From Xanthobacteraceae bacterium (GTDB lineage: Bacteria > Pseudomonadota > Alphaproteobacteria > Rhizobiales > Xanthobacteraceae), in assembly GCA_030037645.1 (NCBI GenBank), contig JASHQI010000083.1:1-41293 (forward strand): DNA of 41,293 nt, read 5' to 3'. A program made the position numbers and the translations under genes. Below, in pieces: positions 24,880-33,127 of the stretch; positions within the stretch are counted from its first letter, which is position 1, and every line of letters begins with the position of its first letter. The notes beneath the pieces are model-generated. The model did no database searches. It saw only the letters and a list, made by a program, of their open reading frames with translations, and was not told where the DNA came from.

Positions 24880-26604
24880 ATGGTGCTCGCCGCCACAGCA
24901 ACGGCCTCGCTCGTTCCCGGCGAAGTCGGCATCAATCCGATCACCTTGGCGGTGATCCGTCATGGCCTTATTTCGGCGACGCAACAAATCGACGCCAACA
25001 TCACGCGCACGGCCTTCAGCCCGTATATCTACGAGTACAAGGACTATGCGGTCGGGCTGCTCGACGCCGACGGTCGTTTGATCGCGCAGAATACCGGCGG
25101 CATGCCGATCTTCGTCGCCGACTCGATCGGCATGGCGGTGCGCGACGGGCTGGCAACCTACGGTCGGGAGCGGCTGCATCATGGCGACGTCTTGATCTGC
25201 AACCACGCCGCTGTGCAGGGGCAGCATCTTAACAACGTCGTGATGTCCACGCCGATTTTCGGCGACGCCGAGCACAATGTCTTGATCGGCTTCTTCGCCA
25301 TCAACATGCATTGGATCGACATCGGTGGCTCGGTTCCTCGCTCGACCGACATCTTCATGGAGGGTTTGCAGTTCCGCTCGATCAAGCTGATGGCGAAGGA
25401 CGAGCCGATCGAGGAGGTCTACCGCGTCATCGAAAACAACACGCGGTTCCCCGCCGAGCTGATGGGCGACATCGGGGCGCAGTTATCGGGGTGCCTCGCC
25501 GGACGCGATCTTGTCGCCGAACTCGCGGCCAAGTATGGCGTGACGACGTTGCGGCGCGCCATCGACACGATGCTCGATCAGACCGAGGCGTCCGTGCGCG
25601 AGAGGATACGGGCGATCCCGGACGGCCGCTACGAGGCGGATGCGGCGCTCGACGGCGATGGCGTGAGCGACGATCCGCTGTTGTTCAAGATCAAAATCGT
25701 CGTTGCCGGCGACGAGATCACGATCGATTATTCGGGCCTGCCGGGCGAAGTGAAGGGCTGCATCAACGCCGGCTATTACGGCGGCGGCCGGACCACCGCG
25801 CGGGTCGCATTCAAGTATCTGATCGCGCCGGATGAGCCCGCCAACGAGGGTATGTTCCGGCCGCTCAAGCTCATCCTGCCACCGCACACGCTCTTGTCCG
25901 CCGACCCGACCGCGCCGATGGGAAACTACAATCGGTGCTTCCCGACCGTGATCGACGCCGTCATCCGGGCGTTCGAGCAGGCGTTGCCGCAACGCGTCAC
26001 CGGCGGGCATTTCGGCCATTTCGCATCGTTGCGCTTCATGGGCCGCCGGCTCGACGGCTCGCCGTTCGAGTGCATCGACGGCGGTTGGGGCGGCTGGGGC
26101 GCGGGTTTCGACCACGACGGCAGCGGGCCGTTCCGGACCATGGCGCACGGCGACAGCCGCATCATCCCGATCGAATTGCAGGAAGCGATTTATCCGTTGC
26201 GGATCGAGCAAATGTCGCTGTGGCGGGACTCCGGCGGCGCCGGGAAATTTCGCGGCGGCCTCGGCATCCGCAAGCTCTATCGCGTCGTCGAGTCGTGCAA
26301 CCTGCGGGTCGATTTCGACCGCCAACATTGTCCGCCATGGGGCGTCCACGGCGGCAAGGCCGCATCGGGCGGCTGGGTTACGGTCGTCAAAGCATCGGCA
26401 GAGCGCGCGCGGCTGTTCAAGGCCAAAAGCTTCGCGGTCGCAGCCGGCGACGTCGTGATCATGGAAGCCGGTGGTGGCGGCGGCTACGGGCCGCCGCGTG
26501 AGCGCGCGCGGGAGATGGTGCTGAGCGACCTACAGGCCGGTTATGTTTCGGCGGAGGCTGCCGAGGCCGAGTACGGATTGAAGCTCGACGCCGACTCGTC
26601 ATGA
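24880..26604 (+). CDS. Hydantoinase B/oxoprolinase family protein (HyuB-like)
   Basis: Large subunit B of the N-methylhydantoinase/oxoprolinase/acetone carboxylase family, which normally acts with an ATP-binding subunit A to open cyclic imides or hydantoins or to carboxylate ketones. Full length at 574 residues. It shows INPITLAVIRHGLISATQQIDANITRTAFSPYIYEYKDYAVGLLD at the N terminus, then GDVLICNHAAVQGQHLNN, MHWIDIGGSVPRST, ITIDYSGLPGEVKGCIN and the C-terminal SLWRDSGGAGKFRGGLGIRK and EAGGGGGYGPPRERA, all family hallmarks. No HyuA gene is adjacent, which is unusual because the two are nearly always neighbours. It sits between two solute-receptor genes, 23 bp after one and 16 bp before the next, in the same plus-strand run. 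Confidence 0.92.
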   Translation: MVLAATATASLVPGEVGINPITLAVIRHGLISATQQIDANITRTAFSPYIYEYKDYAVGLLDADGRLIAQNTGGMPIFVADSIGMAVRDGLATYGRERLHHGDVLICNHAAVQGQHLNNVVMSTPIFGDAEHNVLIGFFAINMHWIDIGGSVPRSTDIFMEGLQFRSIKLMAKDEPIEEVYRVIENNTRFPAELMGDIGAQLSGCLAGRDLVAELAAKYGVTTLRRAIDTMLDQTEASVRERIRAIPDGRYEADAALDGDGVSDDPLLFKIKIVVAGDEITIDYSGLPGEVKGCINAGYYGGGRTTARVAFKYLIAPDEPANEGMFRPLKLILPPHTLLSADPTAPMGNYNRCFPTVIDAVIRAFEQALPQRVTGGHFGHFASLRFMGRRLDGSPFECIDGGWGGWGAGFDHDGSGPFRTMAHGDSRIIPIELQEAIYPLRIEQMSLWRDSGGAGKFRGGLGIRKLYRVVESCNLRVDFDRQHCPPWGVHGGKAASGGWVTVVKASAERARLFKAKSFAVAAGDVVIMEAGGGGGYGPPRERAREMVLSDLQAGYVSAEAAEAEYGLKLDADSS

Positions 26605-26620
26605 CCGGAGCAGAACGACG

Positions 26621-27655
26621 ATGAACGGCAAGATTGCGCTGGCAGGACTAACGCTGATCGGCGCGCTCGCGTCCTGGCTCGCCGCAGCGCAGAGTACCGC
26701 CGACCCGGTGGCGAACTTCTATCGCGGCAAGACCGTGAGCTTCATCATCGGCTCCGGCGAGGCCGGCGTTTACGACCTCGGTGGTCGGCTGATGGCGCGA
26801 TATCTGGCGCGCTACATTCCAGGCCATCCGACGCTGGTGCCGCAGAACATGCCCGGCGCCTCGAGCGTGCGCGCCGCCTCCTACATTTATAACGTTGCGC
26901 CGCGCGACGGCACCACGTTCGGCACCGCGCAGCCGACCATCATCCTCAACAAGCTGCTGGATCCGACGGCGACATACGAACCCGCCAAGTACACCTGGAT
27001 CGGGCGTCTGCAGCCGATGGCTCTGGTCGGCGTCGCCTGGGCGACGGCTCCGGACCACACCATGATCGACGCGAAGGAGCGCAAACTCATCGTCAGCGCG
27101 AGCGGCGCTTCGGGCACTTCCGCGATTGTACCCTGGGCGCTCAATCGCATTGCCGGCACCCACTTCCAGGTCGTGACCGGCTACCAGTCACTGGTGCCGC
27201 AATTGCTGGCGATGGAGCGCGGCGAGGTGGAAGGCGTCGGCAGCGCGAGCCTCAGCGACGTGCTCAAACATCAGGATTGGATCAAGAACGATAAGGTGAA
27301 CTTTCTCTACACGATCGCCACCAAGCGCAGCAGTCAATTGCCGAACATTCCGACCATCGTCGAATTTGCCCAGACCGATCTCCACCGCGCGGTGTTGCGA
27401 TTGCTCGGCAGTGTCTCCGATATCGGATTCACAATCATGGCGCCGCCCGGCATTCCACCCGATCGCGCGGCAAGCCTACGCCGGGCCTTTCTCGACATGG
27501 TCAAGAACCCGGATTTTCTCGCCGAAGCCGCCAAGATCGGGCTCGATCCCGAACCGCAGTCGGGCGAGGATTTGCAGAACGTGGTCGCCGATATGCTCGG
27601 TGCACCGGCCGAAGCGGTGGCGAAGCTGCGCGCGGTCACCCAGCCGCAGCACTGA
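26621..27655 (+). CDS. TctC-like periplasmic receptor, divergent subgroup
   Basis: A 344-residue secreted receptor with a Sec signal (KIALAGLTLIGALASWLAAA). Its mature start, FYRGKTVSFIIGSGEAGVYDLGGRLMARYLARYIPGHPT-like sequence, together with QNMPGASSVRAASYIYN, places it in a TctC/Bug-related subgroup whose members carry the YIPGHPT signature instead of the classical AGG loop. The same signature appears in the receptor at 35.6-36.7 kb. Family end motifs FTIMAPPGIPPDRAASLRRAF and LDPEPQSGEDLQNVV are present. It is the last gene of the plus-strand run, 16 bp after the HyuB gene, and converges on the cupin gene nine bases after its stop. Ligand unknown. Confidence 0.9.
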   Translation: MNGKIALAGLTLIGALASWLAAAQSTADPVANFYRGKTVSFIIGSGEAGVYDLGGRLMARYLARYIPGHPTLVPQNMPGASSVRAASYIYNVAPRDGTTFGTAQPTIILNKLLDPTATYEPAKYTWIGRLQPMALVGVAWATAPDHTMIDAKERKLIVSASGASGTSAIVPWALNRIAGTHFQVVTGYQSLVPQLLAMERGEVEGVGSASLSDVLKHQDWIKNDKVNFLYTIATKRSSQLPNIPTIVEFAQTDLHRAVLRLLGSVSDIGFTIMAPPGIPPDRAASLRRAFLDMVKNPDFLAEAAKIGLDPEPQSGEDLQNVVADMLGAPAEAVAKLRAVTQPQH

Positions 27656-27664
27656 ACTAAAGTG

Positions 27665-28246
27665 TCAAGCTGCGGGCTCATCCTCGAACTTGAAACCGAT
27701 TTTTTGCAGACCCTCGAGCGCTGTCTTGCCGTACTGATTTTCGATTTCCTTGGCCAAGCTCGGCGCATAGGAGATCGGGTCAGCCTGCTGGTCGGTTTCC
27801 GGCACGATCATGACCAGAAGGCGCCCGCCTTCGTTGGACACGTTGCGGAAGCTGCGATTCTCGCCGCGCGGCACCGAAATCATGTCGAGCGGATCGAGCA
27901 CCAATTTGTGCTCGCCATGGTCGCCCCAGGCAATCTCGAAGCGGCCGGACAGGCACATGAAGTTCTCGACCGTGTTGAGATGGCGATGCAGGCCGGGACC
28001 GTTGCCCGGTTCGCACTCGGCGATGCTGACGATCAGGCCGCGCGGGCCCTTGATCGGCGCGCCGGCGCTGCGGCCCTGGTAATCCGCCGGCGCCATCACC
28101 GGATAAACACGCCGCGCGGTGATCTTTTCCATGGCGCCCGGCGGAATGCCTTGCGCGGCGAAATTCTGCGTCTGATAGGTCTGCAGCTTGTTGAAGCGCG
28201 CAACGCGGGCTTCCATCTTTTCAGGCGTGAGCGATTGCGTTGTCAC
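27665..28246 (-). CDS. Cupin-domain protein
   Basis: A 193-residue protein with one cupin domain. Motif 1 is GPGLHRHLNTVENFMCLSGRFEI, with the two His and Glu metal ligands HRH and E, and motif 2 lies around LDPLDMISVPRGENRSFRNVS. In motif 2 the usual histidine is replaced (PRGENRSFRN), so the metal site may be incomplete. The N-terminal 75 residues (KLQTYQTQNFAAQGIPPGAMEKITARRVYPVMAP) are typical of a group of uncharacterised cupins seen in aromatic-degradation clusters, as I recall. The GTG start at 28246 is supported by GGGAGG six bases upstream. Function could be a dioxygenase, an isomerase or a binding protein. Confidence 0.85.
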   Translation of the reverse strand: MTTQSLTPEKMEARVARFNKLQTYQTQNFAAQGIPPGAMEKITARRVYPVMAPADYQGRSAGAPIKGPRGLIVSIAECEPGNGPGLHRHLNTVENFMCLSGRFEIAWGDHGEHKLVLDPLDMISVPRGENRSFRNVSNEGGRLLVMIVPETDQQADPISYAPSLAKEIENQYGKTALEGLQKIGFKFEDEPAA

Positions 28247-28367
28247 GGCGGCCTCCCTGTTCTTGACGATGCACGGCTTTGGAGCGTGGCTCCGGGAAGC
28301 CGTAGTCTACAGCGCACCTCATGCGATGGGCGCCACATTTTCGCAAATCGTCGAGCCTGTCCAACGT

Positions 28368-29156
28368 TCAGTGTCGCCGCAGGAAATCGAGAACCTTGTC
28401 GTTGAATGCACCCGGCTGCTCCCAGGCCATGGCGTGGCCGGCATCGTGAATGAGGGCCCATTCGTGGTTTTTCAGATGCGCGGCCCAGATGCGCATCAGG
28501 GCCGGCGGCGCCAGCAGGTCGGCATCGGCGGCGATCACGAGCGTCGGGGTCGCGATGCCTGCAATCTTGGCGAAGGTGTTGGGGCTGCGCAGCGGCGGCT
28601 GAAACGATGCGCCCGGCTGGCGCGCATGCTCATCGATCTCGATCCAGCGCCTGGTGCCCTCCGGATTGGCGCCGCGATAGGATGGTCCGATCTCGCGATA
28701 ATGCGCGGACTGTTTCCTGATCTCGGGAATGGCAATACGGGCGGCGAAATCAACGATCTCCTTGTCTTCGACGGCGCCGGTACTGCCACCGACAACAAGG
28801 CTGCGCAGCCGTTGCGGGTGCCATGCCGCATAATCGAGTGCGGCGAAGCCGCCGCCGGCGACCCCAAGCAAATGGAACGTGTCGAGTTGCAAAAAATTCG
28901 CCAGCGCATCGAGATCGCCGGCGATGCTGCCCGGCTGCGGGCCGGACATCGGATCGGCCATGCTCTTGCCCGAGCCGCGGCGGTCGAAGGCGATGACGCG
29001 GTATCCGGCTTGCGAGAAGCCGGCGATCTGCGGCTCCCAGATCGCGACGGTGCCGGTGTTCGGGTGCAGCAACACGATCGGCACGCCGGCGCCGCCGCTG
29101 TCCGTGAACCATAATTTCACGCCGGGCAGTTGCGCATATGCGCCGCTCTCCGCCAT
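28368..29156 (-). CDS. Alpha/beta hydrolase-fold protein lacking the nucleophile serine
   Basis: A 262-residue alpha/beta hydrolase-fold protein. It has the oxyanion-loop start VPIVLLHPNTGTVAIWEPQI, then VIAFDRRGSGKS, the usual acid residue region VIAADADLLAPP and the C-terminal histidine in IHDAGHAMAWEQP. At the nucleophile elbow, where the family has G-x-S-x-G-G, the sequence is G-V-A-G-G-G: the codon at 28857-28859 reads GCC for alanine (residue 100). The rest of the strand-turn-helix is normal, so this is a substitution in an intact fold. It may be non-catalytic, or act through His/Asp like cofactor-free dioxygenases or lyases of this fold. I chose ATG 29156 (AAGGA upstream) over a longer frame. 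It is probably co-oriented with the MFS gene upstream. Confidence 0.88.
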   Translation of the reverse strand: MAESGAYAQLPGVKLWFTDSGGAGVPIVLLHPNTGTVAIWEPQIAGFSQAGYRVIAFDRRGSGKSMADPMSGPQPGSIAGDLDALANFLQLDTFHLLGVAGGGFAALDYAAWHPQRLRSLVVGGSTGAVEDKEIVDFAARIAIPEIRKQSAHYREIGPSYRGANPEGTRRWIEIDEHARQPGASFQPPLRSPNTFAKIAGIATPTLVIAADADLLAPPALMRIWAAHLKNHEWALIHDAGHAMAWEQPGAFNDKVLDFLRRH

Positions 29157-29253
29157 TTCGTCCTTACATCCATGCTGAAACACGCGGCGAAGTGATGTGC
29201 CGTTGCATCGTCACATCGCCGCGGTTCATGTCCCACCCGTTTGGCAATCTCGT

Positions 29254-30633
29254 CTACGTGGCCGGCGAGACGCGTTCGAGAACCTGGGCGCGAGTTTCGA
29301 CGGCGAAAAGGAAAGTGACAATCGCGCCCATCAACGCGAACAGGCCGAACATCACGAACACCGCGTTGATGCCCCAGTGCGGCAGAACCCAACCGACGAC
29401 GGTGGTGCCGACCACCGACGCGCCACGCTGCCAGGCGCTGGCAACACCGCCGCCCAGCGCGCGCAAATGGGTCGGGTAGATTTCGGCCGTGTAGGTCGCC
29501 AACGACAATAGCGACAAGCTGAGAAAGAAGAATCCGCCGGTTGCGACCGCGAGCGTCCCCGCAGCCGTCAGCCGCGGCAGGAACGCGAACGACAACAGCG
29601 GCAGGCAACACACGCCGAGACTGAGCATCAGCATCCGGCGCCGCCCGATGGCCTCGATCAGATAGATCGCGAGAGCCGTGCCGCCCAGCCCGATGCCGCT
29701 CATGATCAAGCCATAGGCCAACGACTGCTGGACCGGAAGATGATAGACGGTGCGGAACAGCGACGGCATCCAGGCGGTGATCCCGTAGGAGACGAAATAG
29801 GCGCCGATCCACATCAGCCACACCGAAATGGTGCGGCGCAGATAGATGCCCTTGAACAGTTCGGCAATGCGCGGCCGAACCTCGGCCATCGTCGGAAGAT
29901 CTGCGGGCAAGGCCGGGACCATTTTGCCTTCGCGGGCGGCAATGTCCTCGATCTGCGTCACGGCGCGATCCGCCTCGCCATAGCGGCCCTGACTGGCGAG
30001 CCAACGCGGCGATTCCGGCAACAAGCTTCGCATCGGAATGGCGACCAGCGCCGGAATGGCGCCGATGATGAACATCCATTGCCAGCCCCAATGCGGAACC
30101 ACATAAACGCCGACCAGCGCCACCGCCACCAGCCCGATCGAGAACAGGACTTGCACGCTGAGCGAGAAGCGGCCGCGGCCCTTGGCTCTGGCGAATTCGT
30201 TGACGTAGGCGGCCATCAGCGGCACCTCGCCGCCCAAGCCGATGCCTTGACCGAAGCGCAGCCACCAAAGAACATTGTAGCTTGGCGCGGCAGCGCAGGC
30301 CAAAGCGCCGAGCGAGAAAATGAGCAGCGTCGCCAGCATCGATCGGCGGCGTCCCCAGTGCTCGGCAATCCAACCGAAGCCGATGGCGCCGACAAGCTGG
30401 CCGCCGAAGCCGATCCCGATCAACGAGCCGATCTGCTGCGGGGTCAGATGCCAAATGCCGATAAGCGGCGGCAGCACATAGGCGATGGCGATCGAGTCGA
30501 ATGCATCGAAGAACCATGCCGTGCAGATGATGAGGCGCATTTTGAGATGCCACGAGCAGTACGGCAGCCGCTCGAGCCGCGCCACGATGTGGCGCATGTC
30601 GCCGCGCTGGCTTGAAATCGCGATGTCAGCCAT
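29254..30633 (-). CDS. MFS transporter, aromatic acid/sugar porter-like
   Basis: Major facilitator superfamily permease of 459 residues with about twelve membrane helices. The loop 2-3 signature GWIAEHWGRRRSM and its second-half counterpart YLIEAIGRRRML are both present, as is PESPRWLASQGR after helix 6, which marks the sugar porter and AAHS (aromatic acid:H+ symport) side of the superfamily. AAYVNEFARAKGRGR and TAEIYPTHLRALGGGVASAWQR also match. The ATG at 30633 is backed by GGGAGG seven bases upstream; the longer frame is not supported. Given the neighbouring oxygenase and hydrolase genes, uptake of an aromatic or carboxylic acid is plausible. It precedes the serine-less hydrolase gene on the same strand by about 100 bp. 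Confidence 0.92.
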   Translation of the reverse strand: MADIAISSQRGDMRHIVARLERLPYCSWHLKMRLIICTAWFFDAFDSIAIAYVLPPLIGIWHLTPQQIGSLIGIGFGGQLVGAIGFGWIAEHWGRRRSMLATLLIFSLGALACAAAPSYNVLWWLRFGQGIGLGGEVPLMAAYVNEFARAKGRGRFSLSVQVLFSIGLVAVALVGVYVVPHWGWQWMFIIGAIPALVAIPMRSLLPESPRWLASQGRYGEADRAVTQIEDIAAREGKMVPALPADLPTMAEVRPRIAELFKGIYLRRTISVWLMWIGAYFVSYGITAWMPSLFRTVYHLPVQQSLAYGLIMSGIGLGGTALAIYLIEAIGRRRMLMLSLGVCCLPLLSFAFLPRLTAAGTLAVATGGFFFLSLSLLSLATYTAEIYPTHLRALGGGVASAWQRGASVVGTTVVGWVLPHWGINAVFVMFGLFALMGAIVTFLFAVETRAQVLERVSPAT

Positions 30634-30873
30634 GATGTTTCCTCCCACCGCAAACAGGCTCGGGGAGCCCGCACAAGACCGCGATTCCTGATCGCGCCAC
30701 GGCATCCGCACCCCCAGTGCGGCCCGTCCTCTCATCCATACTCCTCAAGGCTGGCCACGCCTACGGCATTGGCGTCGCGACCGCGCCCCTTTGTCTCCAG
30801 GCAAAATGCCGATGGCGTCCCCCTCTAACATGCCCTAACTTCCAGGAACGCGGCGAGACAGGGAGAATGCGCC

Positions 30874-31263
30874 ATGGCCAAGTATACGTGGGACCACATT
30901 CATCTGCGCACGGCCGACCCGGAGAAGATGGCGCAATGGTTCGAGAAGATGCTCGGCGCCGAAGTGCTTCGCACCATGCAGCAAGGCAAACCGCGCATCG
31001 ACCTGAAGCTCGGCGGCGCCAATATCTTCATTGCGCCGGTGACCGCCGGCGACGGCGTAGGTTCTGCCCCCTCCACGCCGTACCGCGGTCTTGATCATTT
31101 CGGGCTTGCCGTGAGCGGCATCGACACCATTGCCGCCGACCTCAAGGCCAAAGGCGTCGAATTCACTCGCGAGCCGACGACGGTTCGACCCGGCGTGCGC
31201 GTCTGCTTCATCCGCGCACCCGAAGGAGTTTCGATCGAACTGCTCGACCGCAACGCCGCATAG
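30874..31263 (+). CDS. VOC (glyoxalase/dioxygenase fold) family protein
   Basis: A 129-residue VOC protein. The first module starts YTWDHIHLRTADPEKMAQWFEKML and the second YRGLDHFGLAVSGIDTIAADLKAKG, ending RAPEGVSIELLDR. Possible metal ligands are H10 (or H8), H75 and E122, matching the glyoxalase-I/dioxygenase site. It is not similar beyond the fold to the VOC protein at 2.4 kb. ATG 30874 follows GGGAG at eight bases. It is a single plus-strand gene divergent from the MFS gene; the 240 bp between them shows no clear feature. A glyoxalase, an isomerase or an extradiol-type ring cleavage would all be possible. Confidence 0.88.
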   Translation: MAKYTWDHIHLRTADPEKMAQWFEKMLGAEVLRTMQQGKPRIDLKLGGANIFIAPVTAGDGVGSAPSTPYRGLDHFGLAVSGIDTIAADLKAKGVEFTREPTTVRPGVRVCFIRAPEGVSIELLDRNAA

Positions 31264-31361
31264 TGCCCGGCGGGTCGCTAGCAGATTTGCGGTCCACGCG
31301 ACCAAGATGCAAATTGGCCGTCCGGTTCACTGCGGCTGCTTATCGCAGTCCTTTGCGGCAA

Positions 31362-31775
31362 TCAGCGCGAATAGGCCGTCCGTTTCTGATTTGCGGCTTC
31401 CGCAGCCGTCTTCGGCTGGGCCGGCATTTGGAGAACCGTCGCCTGCTGTGCCGCGCACAAAAGCGTCAGCAGGACCACTCGACCGTCCGGAAATTCGACG
31501 GCATCGTGATGGGCAGCGGCCTTTTCCTTGTTGATTTGTCGAAAAATCGCCGTCTGGTGATTGATCACTTTGCCGCGCCAAGGCAACAATCCTGTCGGTA
31601 TGCATTTGACGGCGCCGGCAAAGGACAATTCCGTGCCGGGTAGAACGCAAATCGCCAAATCGGCATCCTCCGCAGCGCTGAATCCTCTCGTTCCCGTGCC
31701 GAAGTCGCGTGTCGTCAGCTTGTCGCCGACCTGCGCCGGGCGCGATCTGACATTCGTAAGACTGTAGTCGCACAT
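31362..31775 (-). CDS. Conserved hypothetical protein, MCDYSL family
   Basis: A 137-residue protein that starts MCDYSLTNVRSRPAQVGDKL. I recall closely similar short proteins with the same start, and with a later pair of conserved segments corresponding here to AICVLPGTELSF and AAHHDAVEFPDGRVVLLTLLC, from Bradyrhizobium and relatives, with no known function. It is soluble, with no signal or membrane segment. A small beta-rich fold is suggested by alternating hydrophobic strands. The start is chosen by the family start and by AGGAG about ten bases upstream of ATG 31775; the frame upstream is not protein-like. The 252 bp between this gene and the fumarylacetoacetase-family gene hold only short inverted repeats and no gene that I can support. 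Confidence 0.8.
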   Translation of the reverse strand: MCDYSLTNVRSRPAQVGDKLTTRDFGTGTRGFSAAEDADLAICVLPGTELSFAGAVKCIPTGLLPWRGKVINHQTAIFRQINKEKAAAHHDAVEFPDGRVVLLTLLCAAQQATVLQMPAQPKTAAEAANQKRTAYSR

Positions 31776-32027
31776 GTTGGGCGTTCTCCTATTTATACCT
31801 CCCTTCGGCAAAACGAGCAGGGAACCATTTTGTTTCGCCGCAGCAGCCGAATTCGCTTGAAATGTCGGAAATGTCGCCGAGACGGTATGCAGCCATCCAT
31901 ACGCCGAGCAAGCACCAAGCGAAGATCTCTGCCGTATGCCGTCGCGATTGGACTCTCTTCGGGCAGGCTGAATGACGCGATGAAACAATGAGCAGGCCGG
32001 CGCGCTCCGGCTGCCGGCGTCGTGGCG

Positions 32028-32945
32028 CTACCGCATCGGCGTCGGATCTTCGATCACCGGGTTGGACAGCACGCCGAGCCCGTCGATCTCAACCTCACAG
32101 ACATCGCCCGGCCGCATGTGCAATTGGCCGGCGACAACCACTCTACCGACCGGCTTCTCGGCCTGTTCTCCGGATCGCAGCGGCAAAGCGCCCGGCGAGC
32201 CGGTGACGATCACGTCCCCCGGCTGCAACGTGTAGCCTTCGGACAAATATTCGATGAGCCGCGGCACATCGTGCAACAGCCCCGAGATTTTGGCGCGCTG
32301 GCGCTCGATGCCGTTGAGCCGCGTGACCAGCGTATGCTCGGCCGGATCGCCGAACTCGTCCGGCGTCATCAGCCAAGGGCCGAAGCTGCCGGAGCGCTCG
32401 AAATTCTTGCCCAGCCCGAATTGGCGGTTGTGGCCCTGATATTCGCGCACCGAACCCTCATTGTAACAGGAGTAGCCGGCGATGTGCGCGAAGGCGTCGG
32501 CACGCTTGATGAAGCGGCCAGGCTTGCCGATGACGACGGCAAGCTCACCTTCATAGTCGTAAGCTTCGGCAATCTTACGATTGGGCGCCCACAAGGGCAT
32601 CTTGTGCCCGACCTGACAAATCGGCATGCGCAGGAAAATCTGCGGATAGACCGGCGAGGTTGTCAGGCCGGTCTCTTCGATATGAAGCTTGTAATTGAGC
32701 GCCAGCGCCCAGGTCGCGTGCGGCTCGCGGATCAGCGGATCGAACTCGATATCGTCGAGCGAGAAATCAGCGGACTGTCCGGCCGCCGCCGACCGCACTT
32801 TCGCCAGCGTCGGATCGATCTGCAAAATCTGCCGCAGATCGTTTGGCAAAGCCGGCGTCGCGCGCGACATGGCAATAACGCCGCTGGCGCCGACCACGAC
32901 ACCGACGCCCGGCTTGCCCTGGTGACGATACGATACGACCTTCAC
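32028..32945 (-). CDS. Fumarylacetoacetate hydrolase (FAH) family protein
   Basis: A 305-residue member of the FAH superfamily, which hydrolyses or decarboxylates ring-cleavage products such as fumarylacetoacetate, acylpyruvates or oxohexenoates in aromatic breakdown. The core has ATWALALNYKLHIEETG, then DYEGELAVVIGKPGRFIKRADAF with the expected metal-binding acids, and YNEGSVREYQGHNRQFGLGKNFERSGSFGPWL and VIVTGSPGAL near the C terminus, where most members have TGTPxGV. The gene starts at a GTG (32945) with a run of six G six bases upstream. It is transcribed alone leftward and is divergent from the third Bug receptor. The true substrate is unknown, but it supports an aromatic catabolic setting. 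Confidence 0.92.
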   Translation of the reverse strand: MKVVSYRHQGKPGVGVVVGASGVIAMSRATPALPNDLRQILQIDPTLAKVRSAAAGQSADFSLDDIEFDPLIREPHATWALALNYKLHIEETGLTTSPVYPQIFLRMPICQVGHKMPLWAPNRKIAEAYDYEGELAVVIGKPGRFIKRADAFAHIAGYSCYNEGSVREYQGHNRQFGLGKNFERSGSFGPWLMTPDEFGDPAEHTLVTRLNGIERQRAKISGLLHDVPRLIEYLSEGYTLQPGDVIVTGSPGALPLRSGEQAEKPVGRVVVAGQLHMRPGDVCEVEIDGLGVLSNPVIEDPTPMR

Positions 32946-33070
32946 GACAATCCCCCCAATGCTCGATATGCCTGCGGCTTGGTGACGAGATTATATCGGC
33001 GCTTCCTGATCACAACTCGCAACGCCGTCATGGCCTTTTGCCGGCGTCATGGCAATGCCCGAGCACGGTC

Positions 33071-33099
33071 ATGACGCGACGGTTCGCGCTCGATATAGT
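33071..33099 (+). promoter_or_regulatory. Candidate sigma-70 promoter for the Bug receptor/M20 pair
   Basis: ATGACG (33071-33076) and TATAGT (33094-33099) are 17 bp apart and end about 30 bp before the receptor start. Both boxes match the sigma-70 consensus in four or five of six positions. Motif-based only. Confidence 0.3.
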
Positions 33100-33127
33100 G
33101 CGCATGCCACGCCCGTCCCGAGGAATG

